64,000 nucleotides of DNA from Hordeum vulgare subsp. vulgare. Its lineage: Eukaryota; Streptophyta; Magnoliopsida; Poales; Poaceae. This document shows positions 1-10,415 of the stretch, one piece after another; within the stretch, counting starts at the first letter, position 1, and each line of letters opens with the position of its first letter. The notes below the pieces were generated by a model that saw only the letters and a list, made by a program, of their open reading frames with translations, had not been told where the DNA came from and made no database searches. The DNA lies in assembly GCF_904849725.1 (NCBI RefSeq), contig NC_058524.1, positions 547,339,763 to 547,403,762 on the forward strand. Direction: 5' to 3'. The translations under genes were made by a program, and so were the position numbers.

Positions 1-59
1 ATATGAAACATATTTAGATAGTTAAATTGTCGATCTAGAACTACGCGAATGACTTATAA

Positions 60-165
60 ACCGGGACGGAGGCAGTACTACTTTTTTATTATATGGTCCA
101 CCTTTCATACTCACAAAATGCCTAGGAGCACGTGCTAGAGCTGACTCTTAGCTAAGAGCCCGCTT
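60..165. repeat. Partial copy of the adjacent MITE
   Basis: About 80 bases here (from roughly 78 to 165, including CCTAGGAGCACGTGCTAGAG) recur at about 258-345 inside the neighbouring MITE. It looks like an internal piece of the same family left by a nested or tandem insertion. No ends of its own are visible. Confidence 0.5.
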
Positions 166-538
166 AGAGCATGGTTAATAGTATAGCCAACTGCTGACTA
201 TAAGCAATCTTATAGCCCACCTTATAGCTAGCTTGTACAATAGTTAGCTACAAAAGAGTACTACTTTTATCATATATGGCCCACCTTTCATTCTCACAAA
301 ACACCTAGGAGCACGTGCTAGAGCTGGCTCTTTACGAAGAGCCCGCTTCCCTTCTCTCTCCTCTTCTCTCTCATCCAACTCAGCAAAAATATAGTATTTT
401 AATCCTTACAGCCTGCTGACTGTACCTTATTGTACTTGCTCTTACCTTCTCTCTTCTCTTCTCTTTCCTGTAACTAAACAAAAATATATTAGTTTATTCC
501 TTATAGCCAGCTGACTCAGCTCTATTGTACTTGCTCTT
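166..538. mobile_element. Non-autonomous DNA transposon (MITE), possibly Mutator- or Tourist-like
   Basis: The left end reads AGAGCATGGTTAATAGTATAG. The right end reads CTATTGTACTTGCTCT, whose complement AGAGCAAGTACAATAG gives an imperfect terminal inverted repeat. The interior is CT-rich and non-coding. The right end is present twice (TATTGTACTTGCTCTTA near 428 and near 524), so its terminal 110 bases are tandemly duplicated. I remember this sequence type as common in grass gene flanks. The superfamily is uncertain because I could not fix a target-site duplication. Confidence 0.55.
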
Positions 539-1619
539 AGAGGACTCATGTCCTTATCTAGAACACACACAGTTCTATATAAAATAAAATATACGTGGAT
601 GCCAACCCACTCGTCGCACAAGAAATGTGTGAGGGTGGCCGCATCTCATGAGAACAACGTTGTTGGTCCTATGAAGAACAACGTCTCATACACCCATCAA
701 GCGTGGGTCGTGACAGTCCCGCTAGGTGGGTGATTGACGATTACCTCCTGTCAACATGCCCCTTCCAGGGTGGCATGCCGATCTTCATCAAGACATGTCC
801 TCAAGATGCAGATTTTTGTGATGAAACTCGCTGACAAGACCATCGTCCTTGAGGAGGAGTCCTCCAACACCATAACGATGTTAAGGTCAAGATCACCAAA
901 GCAAGTCATTACATTCATGGGAACAATTACCGATGAATTGTTGGGAAGTCATCACGACAATGCGCGTGCGCAAGCCATCCCGTCAAAAAACCTTCCTGTG
1001 AAGAGCCGTCCCATGAAAGTTGTTGTTGGTTGAGCCTACAAGGGATGGTCAGCATCAAGTGATCAACCATTGTAAGCAACATCCTTATATAAAGTGAAGA
1101 TCATTAGCACGTGTAGGGTCTTACGCTTCCTAGCGGCTCAAAACCGGGTAAAAATCATCGTTTCCCTACATCTCCATCGCCACGCTATAGTCGTTTTAAC
1201 CCCTTGTCGAAGACATAAAGGGGGTGTCCCTCGCCCCCAGGTGTCGTGCTCGCCCGCACGACAAGTATCATTATGACTATGTTTTGCTACAAAGTGTGAA
1301 GGGCCTCAATAGCACATCCTCATCTTCCAAGGACATACTCAATGATTGTAAGATAAGCGTAGCTACTCTTTTCCACATAGAACATAAATCAACAGCCATT
1401 ACATAACCTCTAAAAGGAGAGGGAGAGTAAAATTACAAACTCTCAAACCTCCTAATAGATAATTTGGACAATCTATTACAATAGTTGTACAGTAATTTAG
1501 ACACTCTATCGCAACAACTCTAGGATGGGTTGCTAGTTTATGACATTACTCAAAGCCGCAATTAGGAAATGGGAGTTAGATAATCTAATGACATTCCTCA
1601 AACCTCTATTAGAATTTCT
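539..1619. other. Intergenic stretch, mostly unassigned
   Basis: Apart from the ubiquitin relic, only short unsupported open frames occur. From about 1430 to 1560 there is AT-rich sequence with loosely repeated phrases (ACAATCTATTACAATAG, then ACACTCTATCGCAACA). I see no gene. Confidence 0.4.
769..897 (+). pseudogene. Decayed (poly)ubiquitin fragment
   Basis: From 806 the reading frame starts MQIFVMKLADKTIVLEEESS and continues N-T-I. Against the first 23 residues of ubiquitin, 16 positions are identical, including the MQIFV start, KTI, LE and ESS-TI. After codon ATA at 872-874 the match resumes in another frame (D-V-K-V-K-I at 877-894), so one base has been lost. Just upstream, 769-795 reads G-G-M-P-I-F-I-K-T. 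This resembles the Gly-Gly/Met junction between head-to-tail ubiquitin units. Nothing recognisable follows residue 31, and no intact monomer exists. This is a non-functional relic, either of a polyubiquitin gene or of a ubiquitin piece carried by a transposon. Weak alternative: chance similarity, which is unlikely given two adjacent ubiquitin-like starts. Confidence 0.62.
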
Positions 1620-2230
1620 GGCCTCTTTGGTTCCTATGGATTTGGTAACTTGGGCCTCGTTCGGTTCGAAAGAAAAGCGGAGGAAACACATATGAATGGA
1701 TAATTTTCCTATAGTGACACTATTCAAGCCTTTGATTTAAGGGAATATAGGAACAGAAAAATAAGTAAACACAAGAATCTTACAATCCACTTGGACCTTT
1801 TCAAGTTCCCTCGCAAGAATTAGATTGGGATCCTTAGTGGTATAGTAACAAGTTGTTTATACATTTTCATGTGGTTTGACTTTGATTTGACTATTTATTG
1901 GGATTGCCGTGTTTTAACTATTTCTATGAATCAAACATCCAGCTCTGCAAAAATTATATGTTTTTCCATACTCTGTATTACACGTGCGTTCTTATCCATT
2001 TTTGCGATATTTCCTTCCACGTGATTTTATAATCCTGTGAATCGAAGGCTAAAACCATGTGGTTTTCTAACCTCTTTCTACAATTCATTTCATTTTCGTT
2101 TGGTGTGAAACACTATTTGGTGCAAAACCATGTAATTTTCGAACCACATTGGACTCAATACAACATGACACTCCAATCCCACATTTTTTTCTATTGCATT
2201 GTTCTGAAAATCCTGATAATCAAAGAGGCC
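1620..2230. mobile_element. Candidate 611-bp TIR element (non-autonomous)
   Basis: GGCCTCTTTGGTT at 1620-1632 and AATCAAAGAGGCC at 2218-2230 are inverted repeats matching at 12 of 13 positions. The interior is AT-rich and non-coding. Flanks AGAATTTCT and CCAATTGCA do not form a convincing target duplication, so the superfamily (hAT, Mutator or other) stays open. The short TIR could also be coincidental. Confidence 0.4.
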
Positions 2231-3374
2231 CCAATTGCAGAGAGAATATCCGATGAAAACCAAGTTTCGGTATAAATCGATGATAGCAAAGTCAAAATGT
2301 TTCAATTTTTTCAAAAAAAAGGGTCACAAGCTTCACAAACATGTAATATTTCAAATTCGATTTCAAGTGGGAGGTAGCTTCCAAGTGAACCTAAAATTTG
2401 AAATGTTTGTAGAACGTCACCTCTCCAGCACTCTGTATTTTCTCAGAACTTTTGAAACATGATTTTCACTTGGTTTTCAAGGGTTTTCATTGAAACTTGG
2501 TTTCCACCGAATACTCTCTCAATTGTGTTCCCTTTTCTTTCTCGTTAACCTGGCAATTCAGACAATTTTCCGGGCTTTTACTTTGCAAAGACAATTTTCC
2601 GGTATTTCTTCTGCTATCCATTCTACTACAAATACTTATATGTGTTTTCTTCAATCCTTTGTTCTGTTGCTATATCCCTATGCTAGAACATTTTGAACAT
2701 ACTATATCCCTATGCTAGTCCTAGATTAATTTGCCCCTGCCCTATGTCTATGAGATACATACAGTAGTACATGACGCAACATATATTTTGCTGTTTTGTT
2801 TCTTTCCTTGTGGAGGGGACACATGCAGATGCAGACAGTAGGACTGAACATTGACCATTGGGTTTCATACGGCGTAGTACTGTACTCCTAAATTTGATGG
2901 GACAGGCAGAGGTTTTGCACACTGGCAACAAGCCAACAAGCATAGAAAACATCCCAAACGGAAAATGAAATAGCAAGGCGAGCACATCTCAAGTAGCAAC
3001 AGATTTCCAATTTCGCAAGTCATCAACAACAAATTTCCAATTCCCCCAGTCATTAATCACATTTCACATGCTTGCAGTGCTAGCAAATACACTAGCAGTT
3101 GTGCACTGACTCAGCCTGAGAAGCTGTAAAAACACTAGAACACTGACCTCCAATTAACCACACAAAATGTGGCTCGACCGCCTGATGTGTGCCCATATTC
3201 GTCGCCATATTCTGCTGACCTCGCACGACAAAATCACGATGAGAGCCCAAGAAGAGCGCTCCATGAATGAATCAACTTGCCAAAACCTACTTCTCTAGAG
3301 GATGGATGGATGTTAGGAGCAAGAACACCAACAAAAAGAGTTAACGATCGATCCACAGGCTGGTCATCCTCTCA
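2231..3374. other. Downstream flank of the AHL gene
   Basis: Holds the presumed 3' untranslated region and terminator of the minus-strand AHL gene. I found no clear poly(A) signal. A 16-base phrase TATATCCCTATGCTAG occurs twice, around 2670 and 2702. No coding potential is supported. Confidence 0.4.
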
Positions 3375-4232
3375 TCAGATGCCGCCTCCCTGGTGGCCTC
3401 CCCACGGGTACTGAGGTGAGCGGTGGTCGGGGTAGCCCGCGCCCATTGCCATGGCCTGGGAGATGGCGAGTGGCTGCTGCGCTTGCACTTGTTGCGAGAC
3501 CGAGGCGTCGGGGGCGGCGGAGAGGTCGGGCTTGACGTCGGCGTCGGGGGCGGCGTCCTGGAGGGGCAGTCGCTCGTAGACGGCGTTGGCGAAGGTGGCG
3601 GCGAAGAGGGTGACGGTCCCGGCGGCGACGAGCGGCCCCACGACGCACCCGCCGAGGACCTGGCCCTGGCCGGCGGAGAGCATGACGGCGAGGCCGGACG
3701 CCTCGGACGGTGCCGGGGGCGGGAGCACGGTGCCGGTCATGGAGAGGAGCTCGAAGCGGCCCGGGAGGGGCGCGGGCGCGGCCGCGCCGCGCACGACGAC
3801 GTCCACGACGGAGCCGGACGCGCCCAGCACGCAGACGCCCCGGCCGCGGCGGCGCGCGTACTCGGCGACGCAGGCCGCGACGTCGGCGCCCGAGGCCACC
3901 TCGAGGATGTGCGAGTGGAGCGCGTCGGGGCTGTCGCGCGTGATGATTATCGGCGGCTTGGGCTTGTTCTTGGACCCCATCGGCCGCCCCCGCGGCCTCC
4001 GCAGCGGCACGATGGCCCCTGCCGCCGCGCCCATCTGCCCCTCGCCCTGCCCCTGGCCCTGCTGCTGCTGCTGCTGCTGCTTGTTCTCCGGCGAGGCGGC
4101 AACCGCTGGAGCCGGCGCCGGCATGGTCACCGCCGGCAACTGCAGCTGCTGGTGCTGATGCTGCTGCATCTGCTGCGGCTGCGGCGGGAAGTCCATTGGC
4201 CCTTGCCACCACTTGCTGCTGCCGGTGGCCAT
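3375..4232 (-). CDS. AT-hook motif nuclear-localized (AHL) DNA-binding protein, clade A type
   Basis: Predicted 285-residue, intronless protein. An AT-hook with core RRPRGRP lies at residues 78-84. It is followed directly by [10 protein letters not shown], the extension typical of type-I AT-hooks. A PPC (DUF296) domain spans about 97-222, with LHSHILEV and the conserved [16 protein letters not shown]. It ends near [13 protein letters not shown]. The N-terminus is Gln-rich (HQHQQ, then seven Gln from a (CAG)7 run), and the C-terminus is low-complexity. Known family role: nuclear proteins that bind AT-rich, matrix-attachment-like DNA through the AT-hook and form PPC-mediated complexes affecting growth and organ patterning. 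Clade-A members usually lack introns, as here. The frame stays open upstream to 4541, but I chose the ATG at 4232 because length and composition then fit the family. The ATG at 4196 (MDFPPQ) is an alternative. Codons are strongly GC3-rich, as in many grass genes. The exact orthologue is not determined. Confidence 0.9.
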   Translation of the reverse strand: MATGSSKWWQGPMDFPPQPQQMQQHQHQQLQLPAVTMPAPAPAVAASPENKQQQQQQQGQGQGEGQMGAAAGAIVPLRRPRGRPMGSKNKPKPPIIITRDSPDALHSHILEVASGADVAACVAEYARRRGRGVCVLGASGSVVDVVVRGAAAPAPLPGRFELLSMTGTVLPPPAPSEASGLAVMLSAGQGQVLGGCVVGPLVAAGTVTLFAATFANAVYERLPLQDAAPDADVKPDLSAAPDASVSQQVQAQQPLAISQAMAMGAGYPDHRSPQYPWGGHQGGGI

Positions 4233-4755
4233 GCACGTAGGCGCCTCCCCCCAAGAATCCGCCACACTGGCTGGCTCCACAGTAGGATCCCACGCCCCCT
4301 CCTCCCTGACCCGCTGTCCTCCTGCCTCCCCCCCTCTCTCTCTCTCTTGAGATCTCGAAGCCGGAGACTGGGAGAAACTGAGCGCTTTCGCAAAGCCTTG
4401 CCTCCCTCGCTCGCCCAGTTGTACTGCCAAAAGTCCAAGAGAGAGAAACGAGGGACGCATATGGGGGAAGGAAGAGCGGCTCTTGAATCCCGACGGGACG
4501 GCGAGACAGGTGGAGCCGAGCGAGGCGAGAAGGCGCGGCATGTGCGCGGTGTGGTGGTACGTGTCGCGGTGCAGCGCGGCCCGAACCGTCCGCGGCCAGT
4601 CTGGTTGACGCTCGCCTCGTCATCGTGCCGCCTCTGTCCGAAAGGTTTCCGCGCCGTTGTCCGCTCTTCGTCTTCTTACCAAAAAATGTTCTTCGCATTT
4701 TGAGAAAAAAGGTTCTTCCTCGTGTGAAAAACCAAAATGTTATTTTCTTTTACAA
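4233..4755 (-). promoter_or_regulatory. Leader and promoter region of the AHL gene
   Basis: Reading on the minus strand, the sequence just upstream of the ATG is GA-rich: plus-strand CCCCCTCTCTCTCTCTCT near 4329-4347. This is common in plant 5' leaders. I see no convincing TATA box. The degenerate repeat array begins about 520 bases upstream of the start codon, so it probably overlaps or abuts the promoter. Confidence 0.4.
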
Positions 4756-6255
4756 AAAAAGAGTTGGATTCTTCATCTTCCATAGAAAGTTCTTCATTTA
4801 CCATGGAAGTGAAACCGTACAACGTGTCCTCTGCCGCTTTTTCCGAGCGTGTTTTCGGTTCTCTTCTCACCGCGGAAGTGAAACTGAATGGACGTCTAGT
4901 CATCGGCAGGGTTTTCCGCGTCAGTTTCAGTTCTTCTTTTTACCATGAAAGTGAAACATGATGCCCGGTTCTCTGTTGGGTTTTTCCTACCATTTTCAGT
5001 TCTACTTTTCGTTGAAGAAGTGAAATCTGACGCCCGGACTTCTGCAAGGTTTCCTGCGCCATTTTCAGTTCTCCTTCTCATCGTGGAAGTGAAACCGAAT
5101 GCTGTGTGCACGACTCTCAACTAAAACATTAGAACCTTATCCATTGATTAACTGAAAGATCATTAAGACGAGAATAACTTCCCTTTTTCATTCATTAAGA
5201 GAAAAGTTTTAGATAATACTATAGCCGTAGTTGCCCGACGACAACATTTTCTGTACATTTTTCGTTCTCCTACTCATTGCGGAAGTAAAATCAGACACCT
5301 TGTGTGCATTTCCTGTGTTATTTTAAGTTATTCTCACTGTGGAAGTAACACCTGACGCACTACCGTCAAAGAAATCATAACTGTGTCATCCAACGACTTA
5401 CTGGATGATCATAAAATAGCATTGCGAAAGTTGTACCTAAACAAGGCAAAAACTTACCATTCAATCATGAATACGATGGTTTTAGATAATACTATGGCCA
5501 CAGTGGCAAGGTCGTGGTGTCTTGAGTGCCCCTGAAAGACTAGCGGCTAATCTGTAATGTTTGCCCAATCATTGTGTCGTCTGAGCGGAGTTTTTTCCGC
5601 AACGTTTCCAGTTTTCCTTTTTCATGGCAGAAGTGAACCCCGGATGGACGCCGTGTCCTCAGCAGCATTTTCCGCGATATTTTCAGTTCTCCTTCTCACC
5701 ATGAAAGTGAAACTGGGTGTCTGGCCCTCGACAGTGTTTTTCGCGGTGTTTTGAGTTCTTCTTTTGACCGTGGATGTGAAACGGGAAGCTTCGTTCTCGT
5801 CTGCCAAAGGAACCATTATAGTCTCATCCTTTGATTAACCAAAAGATCATGCATAGTGCTATAGTGGTGTTCTGAAATTTATTTTTAAACATATAAAATA
5901 ACTTGCCTGCTTAGGGTTTTAGATTATATTGTGGCCACAATGACCAGAGGACAACATCTTATGAGTACTTTCAGTTTTCCTTCTCACCGTGGAAGTGAAA
6001 TTGGATGCCTTGTCGCCAGCCATGTCTTCTGCGCTGTTTTATGTTCTTTCTCAACTTAGAAGTAAAATCGGATGTCCTGTCCTCCGCCATAAAATAATGA
6101 ATATGTCCTGATTCAACAACTAACTAAAAGATCATGCATAGTGTTACAATGTTGTTGCAAAAGTTATTTTTAAAGAAGGCAAAGAAAAAACTTTCTTTTT
6201 TTACTTATCAAGATGAGAATTTTAGATAGTATTGCAGCCACAATGGCAAGGGCAC
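4756..6255. repeat. Complex degenerate tandem-repeat array, left part
   Basis: A roughly 80-base subunit recurs. Each carries TTTCAGTTCTCCTTCTCAC, then a short variable stretch and GGAAGTGAAAC. Copies are visible near 4790, 4865, 4930, 5000, 5070, 5270, 5325, 5610, 5685, 5755, 5975 and 6045. Between groups lies a second module of about 150 bases, near 5150, 5400, 5840 and 6125. It includes AAAGATCAT, GTTTTAGATAATACTAT and GCCACAGTGGCAAGG. A third phrase, CTAATCTGTAATGTTTGCCC, occurs near 5547. Together these make a higher-order unit of a few hundred bases. There is no coding capacity. The array is interrupted at 6255 by a gypsy element and resumes at 20984. Confidence 0.72.
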
Positions 6256-6782
6256 TGATGGGGTTATAGTCCTAGGGTAGGGTCATAGGCCTGCCCTATA
6301 GGTCATATCCAAGGACTACCCTTCATAAGGGACAATGCCCTTAGTCAGTTCCGACTGAATTAAGGACTTCCCATCATTCAGCGGTGACGATTTCTCCATA
6401 ATCCAGTCGGAGATGAGCATTCGGAGCGTATCAAACTTACCGACTGAATTAAGGACTTCCCATCATCCAGTCGGTGACGATTCCTCCATCATCCAGTCGG
6501 AGATGAGCATTCGGAGCGTATCAAACTTACCGACTGGATTCCACTCTGTACATCGTAACCCCCCTGGAGGGCAACGGTCATACGTTTTCATGTACCTTTA
6601 TTAGCATTTAAGGCATACGTTACCTGTAGCGTAGACATTTAATCGCCACCACTCCACCCCTGTGCACCGAACCGTTGTGAAGGGCAGCGCACTCTATATA
6701 AGTCGCCCTTCCCCACTGTACCTAAGGCTCTGCCCATCCTTTCGTACCCTATACGTCTACTGTCAGACTTATACCCACGACA
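6256..6782 (+). repeat. 5' LTR of the Tat-lineage element
   Basis: A 527-bp LTR. A TATA box (TATATA) lies at 6695-6700. It differs from the 3' LTR in two structural ways. An 89-bp segment is tandemly duplicated (6351-6439 and 6440-6529), while the 3' LTR has one copy. A stretch of about 119 bp that follows the TATA region in the 3' LTR (20801-20919) is missing here, with CTG at both deletion edges. Confidence 0.88.
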
Positions 6783-6784
6783 GT

Positions 6785-6803
6785 TGGCGCCCACCTTGGG
6801 GCA
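6785..6803 (+). promoter_or_regulatory. Primer-binding site, tRNA-Lys type
   Basis: TGGCGCCCACCTTGGGGC starts two bases after the LTR. It is complementary to the 3' end of plant tRNA-Lys as I recall it, with one mismatch. It would prime minus-strand cDNA synthesis. Confidence 0.65.
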
Positions 6804-7599
6804 GGCGTCTACGCGACTTTCGGCGAGTTTGCGACTACATCTTTTCATCACGTCGTCCGGTGGAGATTTGTGCATGGGTCATGAGATCCTCTTCGACGCT
6901 CTCTCCTTCATCGTCGACGATTCGGCATGGCTTCGGGATGCTCCTCTCGACGTCGAGGCGCTCCCCAGTCGCAGGGCTACGCACTTCCGTGCCGGCGCCC
7001 GCGACATCCTTCTTCTCCAGCAGTCGGCTCTGGTGTCGACCTTCGCCCCCGTCACGCGCCGCAACAAGCGGTCTCGCCATCCGCGGCTCCAGCGTTGGGT
7101 GCAACACGCTCAGGCGCGCCAGAGCGCGTCTTCACAAGTGGCGGTCCTCGAGTCGGTTGTAGTTGCGCCGCCGTCCGAGCGCTCGGACTCAGTTCCGACT
7201 GAGTTTCTTCCGAGTACTGGGGTCGCGGGCCTGCAGCCGAAGTGCACATGGCCAACTCCCATGAAACTCCCCGCCAAACCGGCCTGAACGAGCACGAGGT
7301 CGGCGAGACATCCGGCGCTCGCCGTCAGCCCCGCCGTTCTGCTAGTCGGCGCACTCGTCAGAGTAACGTGGAGGTGTTCCGCACACCCGTCCTCAACCTG
7401 GTTGCTGCCGCCAAGATAGTCGATTCCCTCCAGCCGACTGACTCAGAGGCTGGCAGAGGGATCGAGCAGATCCGTGCCCTGCTGCACACGGCGCAGCAGC
7501 AAAATTCGGCGGTCTCCGAGTCGCACAACAGGATCCACATTAGTTCTGTTCGCGCGAACACGCATCGGTCAGTTCACAGCCCCGGTTCTCATCAACGAC

Positions 7600-9433
7600 C
7601 ACTAGTGGGGACAGGGCCTTTAGTCCCGGTCCGTAAGGGGCTTTAGTCCCGGTTCACCAACCGGGACTAAAGGGGCGGGACTAAAGGCCTAACCTTTAGT
7701 CCCGGCCCTGTTCCAAGCCGGGACCAAAGGTGCTCCACGTGGCCGCCTCAGAGGGAGTACCTTTAGTCCCGGTTCTACTTACGAACCGGGACTAAAGGAT
7801 CCGTCTGTTTTTTTTGTTTGTTTGACACGAAAAGGTAGATTTTTTTAAAAAATTTTCAATTTTTATTTTTGAATATTTTATGTTTTATTCCAATTTTCTA
7901 ATCTTTGAATTATTTGACAATTTAATCTCTAATCACCCATCCTCACTGCTCTAGCGTGGATCACTCATTTCAAATCGTCTAACTTCCGGCCGATCACCCA
8001 TCCTTTCACTGCTTCAGCCCGAACACGCTTAACTTTCTGGTTCTATCGTCCCTAGTTGCCAAGTGTGCACTTGTTGTATTCCTGACAATAGTAAGCTATC
8101 AATCCTAAACAACTTGAGTCTTGATGTCATGTCACATGATTTAATTTTTTGAATTACAAACAATTATTACAATAAACTTAATAAGTAACAATAATAGTGA
8201 ATTTCAATGAAAACAAAAAAATATTTTTAAATAAAATTAGTTTTCTTTTTTTTGGAAAAAACTTCTTTTTGAAATAACTTTTTTTCCATTTGGAATTTTG
8301 AGCATGTGAGAAAACTTCACCGGGCATGCCCGGGTGAAATCGAGTACCTATTTTTTCTAGTTTTTTTTGATATATTAATTTTTTTGGACATCGTATGTAA
8401 AAGTTATGGCCGTTTATTTATGTATTTTTTTTGCAAAAACGGTCAAAATTCATATCTCAAAATTTCTATACCGACTAGACACTAAAACCTAACAACCCAA
8501 AGGATTTTATTTTTTGAAGATTTTATCATTTTTGTTTATTTTTTAAAGATTTTATCATTTTTGTTTATTTTATACAAAACTAAAAGTATCAAGGTTTCAG
8601 ACGAAAACCCATCTGCTACAAAGGCATTTTTTTAAAATTAATTGAACTATAGATTTTTTTATGCATTAAATATGCACCATACTACAACATGTTAAAATCT
8701 TCAGAAAGAACTAACTAAAAATAATAAAAAACAACAATTAAATGACTAAAACAACTATATAAGCAAAACAATATTTCTTTAATTAAAATCCTAATTTAAA
8801 TTATTCTAAAAATAACCAAATAAATCTTACTGTGACAACAATCTAACACATGATGGGAGCAAAAAGAATTAAATTAAAAACTATTTGTAAACTCAAGTTA
8901 TTCAAAAAATGCGTTTGAAGCAAATTTAAACAAATTCAAATTTAAACCATTCAAATTTGAAAACTAATGGCACAAACAGAAACTAGACAAAATTTTGAAT
9001 CTAATGCAAAAAGAATCAATAAAAAACATCAAATATCCTAAAAGATATAAGCAATTTAAAACAGAAACTACAAACAAGAATTTAAAAACAGAAAAAAAAT
9101 CTGAACACCTTTAGTCCCGGTTCGTGTCACGAACCGGGACTAAAGGTCTACCCTTTAGTCCCGGTTCAAGACACCAACCGGGACTAAATCCTCCAAACCC
9201 TTTAGTCCCGGTTCGAGACACGAACCGCGTCTAAAGGTCCAAGACACGAACCGGGACTAAATCCTCCAAACCCTTTAGTCCTGGTTCGAGACACGTCTCG
9301 AACCGGGACTAATGCCCGACCGGCGCCTTTGCCGCTCGAACCGGGACTAATACTAACATTAGTCCCGGTTCATAAAGGAACCACGACTAATGTGTTTTTC
9401 GAGCTGGGACGAAAGCCCTTATTTCTACTAGTG
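7600..9433. mobile_element. Non-autonomous CACTA transposon inside gag
   Basis: Starts CACTAGTGGGG and ends CTACTAGTG. It is flanked by the 3-bp target duplication GAC (7597-7599 and 9434-9436), the CACTA hallmark. Both ends carry many direct and inverted copies of TTTAGTCCCGGTTC / GAACCGGGACTAAA, at about 7615-7800 and 9105-9410. These are the sub-terminal transposase-binding-type repeats. The core (about 7810-9100) is strongly AT-rich with no coding frame. At 1834 bp with no transposase it must have moved in trans. Confidence 0.9.
9107..9147. repeat. Perfect 20+1+20 palindrome in the CACTA sub-terminal region
   Basis: ACCTTTAGTCCCGGTTCGTG at 9107-9126, one T, then its exact reverse complement to 9147. 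Similar but less perfect hairpins follow at about 9150-9190 and 9200-9300. Confidence 0.85.
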
Positions 9434-10415
9434 GACACAGGGGAGCCAACCGTTCCATGAATCCCGAGGATCGTCGCCGTTCACGCACCCCTCCGCGGGG
9501 TGGGCCCTACGGGCCCCGACTTCATGATGATCGGCGTTCGGTCGGTGACACTTATGATCCAAGGCCTGACGCAAGAGGATATATCGCCTAGAGGAGGGTC
9601 GACAGGGGCCGGGCCCACCGCGATGGTCATGATATAGACCGTCCGAGTGGAAGCAGGACCATTGTCTCTGGCCCCGAGTGTTTCAGTCGAGCCGTCCGTT
9701 CAGCTGACATCCCTCCCAACTTCCGATTGGCGACGGGAATCAGCAAGTTTACAGGAGAATCCAAGCCAGAAACGTGGCTGGACGACTACCGAGTGACGGT
9801 CCAGATCGGTGGTGGAGACGACCAGGTTGCCATGAAACATCTCCCCCTGATGCTCGACGGCTCGGCTCGAGCGTGGCTGAACCAGTTGGCTCCTTCAAGC
9901 ATCTATAGTTGGGCAGATCTGGCCCGAGTCTTCATCAGGACCTTCGAGGGGACGTGCAAACGCCCTGCTGGTCTCGTGGAGCTCCAGCACTGTGTCCAGA
10001 AGCAGAACGAGCCCCTGCGTGATTTCATCCAGCGTTGGACAACCCTCTACCACACGGTGGAGAACGTCATAGAGCACCAAGCAGTCTGCGCCTTCAAGGC
10101 AGGCGTGCGATACAGAGATATGTACCTGAAGTTCGGTCGAACAGGCAACATCTCCATGAGCAAGATGATGGAGATAGCGGAACGCTATGCAAATGGCGAA
10201 GAAGAGGACCGCATTCGTAGCGGCAAGCACAAAGGAGTCACCGATGGAGATGGGAACAACACTCGGAAGCAGAAGCAGAAAGCTCCGTCCACTCCGCAGG
10301 GAGAGGCCGCAGCCGTTACCAATAGTTCAAGGGCAAGGGGAAGGCTCAGTTCACCCCCAAGAAGAAGCAGTTCGGAAACCACATCCTGGACCAGCCATGT
10401 CCAATCCACACGAAG

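Noticed and set aside
548..733. 61-codon ORF ending V-T-V-P-L-G-G just before the ubiquitin relic
   Set aside because: The ending is only loosely like the ubiquitin tail, and nothing else in the ORF resembles ubiquitin.
3423..4703. 426-codon open frame on the plus strand opposite the AHL gene, and a 444-codon frame on the same strand
   Set aside because: Both are by-products of the high GC content of the AHL exon. Their proteins are repetitive Arg/Gly/Ala/His stretches without a domain.
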